Of a stretch of DNA of 64,000 nt, positions 7,493 to 14,756 are shown piece after piece. Below the pieces are notes generated by a model, which saw only the letters and a program-made list of their open reading frames with translations, was not told the DNA's origin and did not search any database. The stretch lies in NCBI GenBank assembly GCA_050261515.1, contig JBLNDJ010000024.1:6385-70384 (forward strand), given 5' to 3'. The position numbers and the translations under genes were made by a program. The number at the start of each line of letters is the position of its first letter. The stretch's first letter is position 1. This DNA comes from JBLNDJ01 sp050261515 (lineage in GTDB: Bacteria; Acidobacteriota; Terriglobia; Bryobacterales; Bryobacteraceae).

Positions 7493-9367
7493 ATGAGTGT
7501 TCTGACAACCACGATCTCGAGGGCAAAAGAGTTCCGGGAGCGTCTGAAGAATCGCGTGCTCGTCGCCGATGGGGCGATGGGCACGATGCTCTATTCGCGA
7601 GGCGTGTTCATCAACCGGTGCTTCGACGAGCTGAACCTGTCGTCGCCCGGGATGGTGAAGGAAATCCACGAAGAGTACGTCAAGGCCGGCGCGGAGATCC
7701 TGGAGACGAACACGTTCGGAGCGAACCGCGTGCGGCTGGCCGGCTACGGTTTCGCCGAGAAACTGCGCGAGATAAACCACGCGGGCGTGCGGCTGGCGCG
7801 CGAGGCGGCGGGCGAGCAGGCGTTTGTCGCGGGCTCGATCGGGCCGCTCGGCGTGCGCATCGAGCCGCTCGGCCCCACCTCCTTCGCCGAGGCGCGCGCC
7901 GCGTTCCGCGAACAGATCGAGGCGCTGGTCGAAGCGGGCATCGACCTGCTGGTGCTCGAGACCTTCGCCAACCTCTCCGAGCTGCACGAAGCCGTGATGG
8001 CCGCGCGCGAGGCGGCGGGGCCGGAGTTGGCGGTGGTCGCGCAGGTCACCATCGACGATTTCGGCAACATGCCCGACGGCGCCGCGACCTCCGTGTTCAC
8101 CGCCCGGCTCGACGGGTGGCCGGTGGACGTTATCGGGCTGAACTGCTCGGTAGGGCCGAAGAACGCGCTCGAGACGATCGAGCAGATGGCGCAGTACACG
8201 AGCAAGCCGCTGAGCGCGATGCCGAACGCGGGCAACCCGGCGACGGTCGAGGGCCGCAAGATTTATCTCTCTTCGCCCGAGTACATGGCGCAGTACGCGC
8301 GGCGGTTTATTTGGGCCGGCGCGAAGGTGATCGGCGGCTGCTGCGGGACAACGCCCGAGCACATCAAGCTGATCAGCTCGGAGGCGCGGTCGCTCCAGCC
8401 GGCGCGCCGCGGCCTGGCCGTCACGGTGGAGACGCCGGTGGCGCGGGCGCAGGCGATGGAAAAGGCTCCGGTGGCGGAAAAATCCGCGCTCGGCCGGAAG
8501 CTCGCCGAGGAACGGTTCGTGGCCTTCGTCGAGATCCTGCCGCCGCGCGGCGTGGACGCGTCGAAGGAAATCGAGGGCGCCCGGCTCTGCGCCGCGGCCG
8601 GCATCGATTGCATCAACGTGCCCGACGGGCCGCGGGCGAGCGCGCGCATGAGCGCGCAGATCACCTGTATGCTGATCCAGCAGCAGGCCGGAATCGAAGC
8701 GGTACTGCACTTCTGCTGCCGCGACCGGAACATCCTCGGGATCCAGTCCGAGCTGCTCGGCGCGCACGCGGCCGGCGTGCGCAATCTCATCTGCATCACG
8801 GGCGATCCGCCGCGCATGGGCGCGTATCCGTCGGCGACGGCGGTTTTCGATGTGGACGCGATCGGCCTGGTCAACATCGTCAACAACCTGAACCACGGGC
8901 TCGACCTCGGCGGCAACCCGATCGGCTCGCAGACGCGCCTGCTCATCGGCGTGGGGGCAAACCCGGGCGCGCTGAACATGGACGAAGAAATTCGCCGCTT
9001 CGACTGGAAGGTGGAGGCGGGCGCCGAGTACGTGGTGACGCAGCCGGTGTTCGACCTGAACCTGCTCGAGCGGTTCTGCCGCCGGGTGGAGCACGCGCGC
9101 ATCCCGGTAATCGCGGGCGTGTGGCCGCTGACGAGCCTCCGCAACGCCGAGTTCATGGTGAATGAACTGCGCGTGCCGGTGCCGGACCAGTTCCTGGACC
9201 GCATGCGGGCGGCCGACAGCGCCGAGAAAGCGCGGCGGGAAGGCATTGCGATCGCGCAGGAGATGGTGACGCGCGCGCGCCCGCTGATCCGGGGCGTGCA
9301 GCTCAGCGCGCCGTTCGGCCGCTACCAGATGGCGATCGAGGTGGCCGAAGCCCTCGGCCCCCGTTAG
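7493..9367 (+). CDS. Bifunctional homocysteine S-methyltransferase / methylenetetrahydrofolate reductase
   Basis: The 624-residue protein fuses two enzymes of the methionine cycle, as in Bacillus YitJ. Residues 1-300 are the homocysteine methyltransferase barrel: DGAMGTML near 21, and the zinc-binding cysteines in LNCSVGP (about 218) and GGCCGTT (about 282-283). Residues 330-624 are the FAD-dependent MTHFR barrel with ITGDPPRMG and VTQPVFD. It would turn methylene-THF into methyl-THF and also methylate homocysteine. The leader of 67 bases is too short for a SAM riboswitch and shows none; an extended -10 TGCTACGAT lies at 7428-7436, and a GGGGGAGG tract may be the ribosome site. Confidence 0.92.
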   Translation: MSVLTTTISRAKEFRERLKNRVLVADGAMGTMLYSRGVFINRCFDELNLSSPGMVKEIHEEYVKAGAEILETNTFGANRVRLAGYGFAEKLREINHAGVRLAREAAGEQAFVAGSIGPLGVRIEPLGPTSFAEARAAFREQIEALVEAGIDLLVLETFANLSELHEAVMAAREAAGPELAVVAQVTIDDFGNMPDGAATSVFTARLDGWPVDVIGLNCSVGPKNALETIEQMAQYTSKPLSAMPNAGNPATVEGRKIYLSSPEYMAQYARRFIWAGAKVIGGCCGTTPEHIKLISSEARSLQPARRGLAVTVETPVARAQAMEKAPVAEKSALGRKLAEERFVAFVEILPPRGVDASKEIEGARLCAAAGIDCINVPDGPRASARMSAQITCMLIQQQAGIEAVLHFCCRDRNILGIQSELLGAHAAGVRNLICITGDPPRMGAYPSATAVFDVDAIGLVNIVNNLNHGLDLGGNPIGSQTRLLIGVGANPGALNMDEEIRRFDWKVEAGAEYVVTQPVFDLNLLERFCRRVEHARIPVIAGVWPLTSLRNAEFMVNELRVPVPDQFLDRMRAADSAEKARREGIAIAQEMVTRARPLIRGVQLSAPFGRYQMAIEVAEALGPR

Positions 9368-9418
9368 TTTTACGACAATCCGATCCAGGATGCCTTACAC
9401 TGAATAGCGCTCCCTTCC

Positions 9419-10051
9419 ATGGCGACCGATCTTATTGAAATCGAACCTGACCGGCCCGCGCCGGAAGCTCTGGACAAAGCGGCGGCGGCGATCCGGCGAG
9501 GCTCCGTAATCGCCATCCCGACCGACGCGCTCTACTCGCTGGTCGCCGATCCGTTCAACCTGCACGCGGTGGGGAAGGTGTTCCTGGCCAAGGGACGCGA
9601 GCCGCACCGCTCGCTGCCGCTGCTCGTCAGCGACACCATGATGGCGGAGGACCTGGTGAAGGACCCGCCCTCGCGGTTCTTCGTCCTGGCGAGGCATTTC
9701 TGGCCGGGCCCGCTGACCATGATCGTGCCGGCGTCGGCGAAAGTGCCCCTGCGCGTGACGGGCAACACGGGGCGCCTGGCGCTCAGGCAGTCGCGCTCCG
9801 AGGTCGCCAACGGCCTGCTCGAACGGTTGGGGCAGCCGCTCATCGCCACCAGCGCGAACATATCCGGCCAGCCCACCTGCCGCAGCGGTATCGAAGTCTT
9901 CGGCCAAATGGACAGCCGCGTGGACCTGGTGCTCGACGGAGGGCTCTGCGCCGGCCCGGGCGCGACGACGGTGGACGTGACCGAGCCGCTCTGGAAGATC
10001 ATCCGGGAAGGGGCGATCGCGGAGCGCCAGTTGGCGGAGTGCCTGGGATAA
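9419..10051 (+). CDS. L-threonylcarbamoyladenylate synthase (Sua5/YrdC/TsaC family)
   Basis: This 210-residue YrdC-fold protein should make threonylcarbamoyl-AMP from threonine, bicarbonate and ATP, the first step of t6A37 tRNA modification. Visible YrdC features are IPTDALYSLVADP near residue 33, KGREPHRSLPLLV (the KxR...SKPL-type substrate site), FWPGPLTMI, and the ATSANISGQP signature near residue 142. It lacks the long C-terminal Sua5 domain, so it is the short form. Position 9419 is the only good ATG at the family N-terminus. A TACACT box occurs at 9396-9401. It is monocistronic by appearance, with the intergenic repeat and 6S RNA downstream. Confidence 0.88.
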   Translation: MATDLIEIEPDRPAPEALDKAAAAIRRGSVIAIPTDALYSLVADPFNLHAVGKVFLAKGREPHRSLPLLVSDTMMAEDLVKDPPSRFFVLARHFWPGPLTMIVPASAKVPLRVTGNTGRLALRQSRSEVANGLLERLGQPLIATSANISGQPTCRSGIEVFGQMDSRVDLVLDGGLCAGPGATTVDVTEPLWKIIREGAIAERQLAECLG

Positions 10052-10060
10052 AAAAGACTC

Positions 10061-10139
10061 ACCGCAAAGACGCAGAGGACGCAGAGAAAATCAAAACCAA
10101 AATCTCTTAGATTCTCTGCGTGCTCTGCGTCTCTGCGGT
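10061..10139. repeat. Imperfect palindromic intergenic repeat
   Basis: The left arm (10061-10092) and the right arm (10110-10139) are near-perfect inverted complements built on GACGCAGAG. They are separated by a 17-base AT-rich loop. The sequence resembles short palindromic repeats scattered through many bacterial genomes. It sits directly between the YrdC stop and the promoter of the 6S RNA, so it could terminate the former or affect the latter. Confidence 0.8.
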
Positions 10140-10159
10140 GGCTTAGCGTTTGTTTCTGC

Positions 10160-10165
10160 TATGAT
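10160..10165 (+). promoter_or_regulatory. -10 box (TATGAT) of the 6S RNA
   Basis: TATGAT lies seven bases upstream of the predicted 6S RNA 5' end. A good -35 is not obvious; the palindromic repeat arm ends about 20 bases upstream. Confidence 0.5.
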
Positions 10166-10171
10166 TGGCTT

Positions 10172-10379
10172 CGGAGCGCGATTCGAAGCCGTATGCCGGC
10201 CTCCAATATTTTGATCCAACACTCAAAATAAGGGGGTCCGACTCGGTTCTTGCGCTGGTGTGCAGGCTCCGGGCCTTCCGGCCGGGAGAAGCCTAAAGGC
10301 GCTCGGGGGACACCCGCCCCGTGTACACAACAGGGGTCAAAGACGGGGTCCGGTCTGCGCTAAGGGGGCGCTCCTTTTT
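10172..10379 (+). ncRNA. ssrS: 6S RNA (SsrS), regulator of RNA polymerase
   Basis: This region has no plausible coding frame but fits the 6S RNA plan. GGAGCGC (10173-10179) and GCGCTCC (10368-10374) form the closing stem, followed by a T5 run. The apical part reads like the conserved end of E. coli 6S: a GC-rich hairpin around 10264-10292 followed by GGGAGAAGCCTAAAGG, to be compared with CCGAGAAGCCUUAAAACUG. The flanking strands (CGCTGGTGTGCAGGCTCC and GGGGGACACCCG) leave a central bubble that would mimic an open promoter. The length of about 205 nt is typical. 6S RNA binds housekeeping-sigma RNA polymerase in stationary phase. A covariance-model search would settle it. Confidence 0.85.
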
Positions 10380-10389
10380 CCCAAGCTTG

Positions 10390-11172
10390 ATGAGGCTCCT
10401 CTTCATAGGCGATATTTTCGCTTCTCCCGGCCGCCGCATTGTTGCCGAATGCCTTGCTGAGATCATCTCGGCCGAACGGATCGACCTTGCGGTCGCCAAC
10501 GCCGAGAACGCCGCCGGAGGCTTCGGCATCACGCCTATGATCGCCGAAGAGCTGTTCACGATGGGCCTGGACGTCCTCACGACGGGCAACCACGTCTGGG
10601 ACAAGCGCGAGGCCGCCGAGTATCTCGAACGCCAGCCGCGGGTGCTGCGTCCGGCCAACTATCCCGGCAACTCGCCGGGGAGCGGCATCCACGTCGGGCG
10701 CGGGCGTAACGGCGTCGAAGCCGCCATCATCAATCTTCAAGGCCGCACGCACATGCTGCCCATCGACGATCCGTTCCGCAAGGCGGACGAGCTGCTGAAT
10801 GCGCTCGACCCGTCGGTGAAGGTGCGGCTGGTCGATTTCCACGCCGAAATCACGAGCGAAAAAATGGCGCTCGGGTTCTATCTCGACGGGCGGGTTTCGG
10901 CCGTTGTCGGCACGCACACCCACATCCCGACCGCGGACACGCGCATCCTGCCGAACGGCACCGCCTACCAGACCGACGTGGGGATGACGGGCCCCTACGA
11001 CTCCGTCATCGGCGTGGATAAGGACGTGATCCTGCGGCGGTTCCTGACCGGCATCCCGGTCCGCATGGAGCCGGCGCGGGGTAAGGTAGAATTGCATGCT
11101 GTGATTGTGGACGTGGACGAATCCACAGGCAGGGCCATCTCGATCAAGCGGCACACGGCCGAGCGGAGCTGA
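10390..11172 (+). CDS. YmdB-type metallophosphoesterase (TIGR00282 family)
   Basis: The 260-residue protein belongs to the YmdB family of dimetal phosphodiesterases, which in Bacillus hydrolyse 2',3'-cyclic nucleotides and influence cell-fate decisions and biofilm formation. Metal ligands are visible in FIGDIFASPGR (Asp8), NAENAAGG (Glu/Asn near 39-41), TTGNHVWDKRE (Asn and His near 67) and DFHAE plus GTHTHIPTAD further on. The ATG at 10390 matches the family N-terminus MRLLFIGDIF; an upstream in-frame GTG would extend into the 6S RNA. It is the first gene of a compact run with a diguanylate cyclase nine bases downstream, suggesting a nucleotide-signalling context. Confidence 0.9.
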   Translation: MRLLFIGDIFASPGRRIVAECLAEIISAERIDLAVANAENAAGGFGITPMIAEELFTMGLDVLTTGNHVWDKREAAEYLERQPRVLRPANYPGNSPGSGIHVGRGRNGVEAAIINLQGRTHMLPIDDPFRKADELLNALDPSVKVRLVDFHAEITSEKMALGFYLDGRVSAVVGTHTHIPTADTRILPNGTAYQTDVGMTGPYDSVIGVDKDVILRRFLTGIPVRMEPARGKVELHAVIVDVDESTGRAISIKRHTAERS

Positions 11173-11181
11173 GGGAACGCC

Positions 11182-11970
11182 ATGCCGACGGGGCTCATGC
11201 CATACGCGGTGGAATTGCTGACCACGCTTCTGTTCCTGGGCGTGCTCATCTACCTGCGGAAATCGCTCACCGGGCGGAGCGTCGCCTTCTGGATGCTGCT
11301 CTGGGCGGCGCGCGGCGCTGTGTCGCTGTTCGCCGCTCGGTTCGTCTCGAGCGCCGAGTCGCTGGTTCCGGTGCTCTACGCTCCCTTGCAGATCTTGTTT
11401 TCGATGGCGCTGGTCGCGATCGCGGTGCGCCTGGAGCATCAGAAGGAGCAGCTCAGGACGCTCAACGATGAGCTCGACCGCCTGCGCCATGAGGCCGCCG
11501 GGCAGCAGGATTTCGACCCGCTCACAGGGCTGCGCAACCGCTCGGCGCTGGCGCGGTGGCTGGAATCGGGCGGCGGCTTCGAAGGGCTCGTGGTCGTCTG
11601 CGACATGGACGATTTCAAGCAGTTCAACGACAACTACGGCCACCTGGTAGGGGACGAGATCCTGCACGGGGTGGGCAAGCTGATCGGGAACTCGATCCGC
11701 GACGAGGACCTGGCGTTCCGCTGGGGCGGCGACGAGTTCGTGATTTTCTTTCACACGAGCGACCGCGAGCTGGTCGAGGCGCGCATGAAGATGATCGAGG
11801 AGCGGCTCGCGGCGTTCCGCATCCGCCAGCACGGCACCATTCCCGTACGGTTCAGCTGGGGCCTGACCTCGACGCCGGGGCGCTCGTTGCGGGACTGCCT
11901 GGAAGAGGCCGACCGGTTCATGTACGAGGTCAAGCGCGCGCGGAGAGTTTCGGGCGCGCAGCGCGCGTGA
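11182..11970 (+). CDS. Membrane-anchored diguanylate cyclase (GGDEF)
   Basis: The 262-residue protein has two or three N-terminal hydrophobic helices (about 8-26, 33-52 and 62-82), a short coiled-coil linker (85-108), and a GGDEF domain. The active motif WGGDEF lies at residues 181-186, preceded at the correct distance by an RDED allosteric I-site (RxxD), so it should make cyclic di-GMP from two GTP and be feedback inhibited. DPLTGLRNR marks the domain start. No periplasmic sensor domain is present. It starts nine bases after the phosphodiesterase gene and its stop overlaps the hydrolase ATG (TGATG), so an operon is likely. Confidence 0.9.
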   Translation: MPTGLMPYAVELLTTLLFLGVLIYLRKSLTGRSVAFWMLLWAARGAVSLFAARFVSSAESLVPVLYAPLQILFSMALVAIAVRLEHQKEQLRTLNDELDRLRHEAAGQQDFDPLTGLRNRSALARWLESGGGFEGLVVVCDMDDFKQFNDNYGHLVGDEILHGVGKLIGNSIRDEDLAFRWGGDEFVIFFHTSDRELVEARMKMIEERLAAFRIRQHGTIPVRFSWGLTSTPGRSLRDCLEEADRFMYEVKRARRVSGAQRA

Positions 11971-13856
11971 TGTTCCTGCGAATCCTGCTTCCGGCGGCGC
12001 TGCTGTGCGCTTCGGCCGGCGCTTCGCTGGTCCGGCTGGAAGTCACCGAACGCGGCGGCACCCCCTTATCCTACGAACGCATCTCCGGCAAGGCGTACTT
12101 CGCCGTCGATCCGCGGCTCCGGCAGAACCGCATCATCGCCGATATCGCCTACGCGCCGCGGAACGCGCAGGGGAAGGTCGAGTTCTCGGCCGATTTCGAG
12201 ATCCTTCAGCCGCGCGACCCGCACGCCGGCAACGGCACGGTACTGTTCGAGGTGGTGAACCGCGGAGGCCGCGGCATTCTGAGTTTCTTCGACTGCGGCG
12301 AAAACACCGGCGAGCTGTTCTTGTTGCGGCAGGGCTACACGCTCGCCTGGCTCGGGTGGCAGTGGGACGTGCCGCGCCGGCCCGGCTTGATGCGCCTCTA
12401 TCCGGTGGTCGCGCGCGACAACGGGAAACCGATCACCGGCCTGGTGCGGGCCGAGTACACGCCGGACTCCAGGGTGGCCGCGATGCCGCTCTCCGACCGC
12501 GGCATGATCGCGTATCCGGCGCTCGATCCGAACGGCCGCGGCGTCCGGTTGACCGTGCGCGAGCGCGTCGAAGGCGCGCGGCGTGCGATTCCGCGCAGTG
12601 CCTGGCGCTTCGGCGCGGACGGAACCAGCGTCGAGATGGACGGAGGCTTCGAGCCGGGCCGCATCTACGAGATCGTGTACCGCGCCAAAGACCCCGTGGT
12701 CGCCGGGCTCGGACCCGCCGCCGTGCGCGACCTGGTCTCGCACCTGAAGTACGGGCCCGGCGCCCGCGTAAAGCGCGCCACCGGCTTCGGCGTTTCGCAG
12801 TGCGGGCGTTTCCTGCGCTCGTTCCTCTACTGGGGGTTCAACGAGGATGAGGCCGGGCGCAAGGTGTTCGACGGCATGCTCGCGCACGTGGCCGGCGCGG
12901 GCCGCGGCAGCTTCAACCACCGTTTCGCGCAGCCCTCGCGGGACGCGCTGCCCATCGCCAACACGTTCTACCCCACCGATATTTTCCCGTTCACCGACCT
13001 CGACGAAACCGACACCGCGACAGGCGAAACCGATGGGCTGCTTCGCGCCGCGGTGAAGGCGCGCGTGGTCCCGAAGATCTTTTACACGAACTCGTCCTAC
13101 GAATACTACGGCCGCGCCGCCTCGCTGATTCACACGACGCCCGACGGCGCAAGCGACGCGCCCATCGCGGACTCCACGCGGATCTACCTGTTCGCCGGAG
13201 GGCAGCACGGTCCGGCGCGCTTCCCGCCCCAGCGCAGCCAGTCGCAATATCCGACCAACCCGGACGAGTTCCGCTGGTCGATGCGCGCGCTGCTGGTGGC
13301 GCTGCAGGAATGGATCGCGGGGGACCGCGAGCCGCCGCCCTCGCAATACCCCACGATCGCCGCGGGCACGCTCGTTCCGCTCGCCTCCGTGCGGTTCCCG
13401 AAGCTCGCCGGAATCGAGTTCCCGGCGTACATCCACAAGGCGTACCGCGTGGATTACGGCCCACGCTTCCGTTCGCGCGGCATCGTCGACATCGAGCCGC
13501 CGCGCGTGGCGGGCGCTTTCCCGGTCCTGGTTCCGCAGGTGGACGCCGACGGCAACGACCTCGCCGGAATCCGCATGCCGGAAGTGGCCGTGCCGCTTGC
13601 GACCTATACGGGCTGGAACCTGCGGCCGGCTTCGATCGGCGCGCCGGACGAGATGGCGACGCTCGTCGGCTCGTGGTTCCCGTTCTCGCGCGCAAAAATC
13701 GAGGAGCGCTACCGCGGGCGCGAAGACTACCTGGCGCGCGTGACCGCGGCCGCGCGCGAACTGGCCGGGAAGCGGTACCTGCTCGAGGCCGACATCCCGC
13801 GCATCGTCGAGCGCGCGTCCAAAGAGTGGGACCACGGGCTGTTACCATCGAATTGA
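11970..13856 (+). CDS. Secreted alpha/beta hydrolase domain protein (Abhydrolase_10 type)
   Basis: The 628-residue product starts with a signal peptide (residues 1-19, cleavage after a GAS-like site). The rest resembles large alpha/beta hydrolase-domain proteins common in Acidobacteria and Proteobacteria. The nucleophile elbow is probably GVSQCG with Ser276. Further conserved blocks are FNHRFAQPSRDA, FYTNSSYEYYGR, and AGGQHGPARFP near residue 405, which may supply the catalytic His. The substrate is unknown; a polyester or amide could be tested. Its ATG overlaps the diguanylate cyclase stop and its own TGA overlaps the mrp ATG, so all are translationally coupled. This is an unusual neighbour for cytoplasmic Fe-S and signalling genes. 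Confidence 0.8.
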   Translation: MFLRILLPAALLCASAGASLVRLEVTERGGTPLSYERISGKAYFAVDPRLRQNRIIADIAYAPRNAQGKVEFSADFEILQPRDPHAGNGTVLFEVVNRGGRGILSFFDCGENTGELFLLRQGYTLAWLGWQWDVPRRPGLMRLYPVVARDNGKPITGLVRAEYTPDSRVAAMPLSDRGMIAYPALDPNGRGVRLTVRERVEGARRAIPRSAWRFGADGTSVEMDGGFEPGRIYEIVYRAKDPVVAGLGPAAVRDLVSHLKYGPGARVKRATGFGVSQCGRFLRSFLYWGFNEDEAGRKVFDGMLAHVAGAGRGSFNHRFAQPSRDALPIANTFYPTDIFPFTDLDETDTATGETDGLLRAAVKARVVPKIFYTNSSYEYYGRAASLIHTTPDGASDAPIADSTRIYLFAGGQHGPARFPPQRSQSQYPTNPDEFRWSMRALLVALQEWIAGDREPPPSQYPTIAAGTLVPLASVRFPKLAGIEFPAYIHKAYRVDYGPRFRSRGIVDIEPPRVAGAFPVLVPQVDADGNDLAGIRMPEVAVPLATYTGWNLRPASIGAPDEMATLVGSWFPFSRAKIEERYRGREDYLARVTAAARELAGKRYLLEADIPRIVERASKEWDHGLLPSN

Positions 13857-14689
13857 TGAATCCAATGCAACCGGGCGAGATGCCCAAGATGCCGATACCG
13901 GGCGTGCGGAACCTGGTCGCCGTGGGCTCCGGAAAAGGCGGCGTCGGCAAGACCACCGTTTCCGTGAACCTGGCGCTGGCGCTCGCGAAGCTCGGCCACA
14001 AGACCGGACTGCTCGACGCCGACGTCTACGGCCCGAACGTGCCGCTCATGCTGGGCCTCGACGAAACGCCGCACGCGATCGGCGACCGCATCCAGCCGCT
14101 CGAGAGCAACGGGCTGAAGGTGATGTCGATGGGGTTCCTCGCTCCGGGCGACAAGCCGCTGGTGTGGCGCGGGCCGATGCTCCACAACGTGATCCAGCAG
14201 TTCCTGCGGCAGGTGGATTGGGGCGAGCTCGACTACCTGGTTGTGGACCTGCCGCCCGGCACGGGCGATGTGGCGCTCTCGCTGATCCAGACGGCGCCCA
14301 TCACGGGCGCGGTCGTGGTGACGACTCCCTCCGACGTTTCACTCGAAGACGCCCGGAAGGCGATAAACATGTTCCGCCAGGTGCGCGTAGAGATCCTCGG
14401 CATGGTCGAGAACATGAGCTACCTGGTCTGCCCGCACTGCGACAAGCGCGTGGACGTGTTCAGCCACGGCGGCGGCCGCCGCACGGCGACCCAGATGGGC
14501 GTGCCGTTCCTGGGCGAACTCCCGCTCGACCCGCAAGTGCGCGTGGGCGGCGACTCGGGCGATTCGGTGGCGCTGCGCGGGCCGGACGATCCGCACGCCG
14601 CCGCGTTCTACGAGGTCGCGAAAAACGTCGCGGCCCGCGCCGGCGAACTCGGAGCGCCGAAGACGCCGCGCATCGAAGTCAGCGAATAG
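13856..14689 (+). CDS. mrp: Mrp/NBP35-type iron-sulfur carrier ATPase lacking the MIP18 domain
   Basis: This 277-residue P-loop ATPase carries the deviant Walker A GSGKGGVGKTT (residues 24-34), DADVYGPN, the DLPPGTGD Walker B region and the CPHC motif (Cys192, Cys195) that bridges an Fe-S cluster between two subunits. It should hold and transfer Fe-S clusters to apo-proteins. Many bacterial Mrp proteins begin with a MIP18/DUF59 domain; this one starts only 22 residues before the P-loop, so that domain is missing. A stand-alone DUF59 protein is encoded at 48834-49139. The ATG overlaps the preceding stop (ATGA). Confidence 0.92.
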   Translation: MNPMQPGEMPKMPIPGVRNLVAVGSGKGGVGKTTVSVNLALALAKLGHKTGLLDADVYGPNVPLMLGLDETPHAIGDRIQPLESNGLKVMSMGFLAPGDKPLVWRGPMLHNVIQQFLRQVDWGELDYLVVDLPPGTGDVALSLIQTAPITGAVVVTTPSDVSLEDARKAINMFRQVRVEILGMVENMSYLVCPHCDKRVDVFSHGGGRRTATQMGVPFLGELPLDPQVRVGGDSGDSVALRGPDDPHAAAFYEVAKNVAARAGELGAPKTPRIEVSE

Positions 14690-14744
14690 TTCGTGGCTGC
14701 CGGCCGGCGGCACAGCGCCCTCTGCACGCGCCCAGCGACGGACC

Positions 14745-14752
14745 GATAATAT
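14745..14752 (+). promoter_or_regulatory. -10-like box (GATAATAT) just before the oxidoreductase start
   Basis: GATAAT (14745-14750) and the overlapping TAATAT end four to six bases before the ATG at 14757, compatible with leaderless transcription. No clear -35 or Shine-Dalgarno is seen. Confidence 0.35.
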
Positions 14753-14756
14753 CTCC

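Noticed and set aside
10321..10389. Upstream GTG start for the YmdB-like protein
   Set aside because: It would place coding sequence in the 3' arm of the 6S RNA and adds residues not found in the family.
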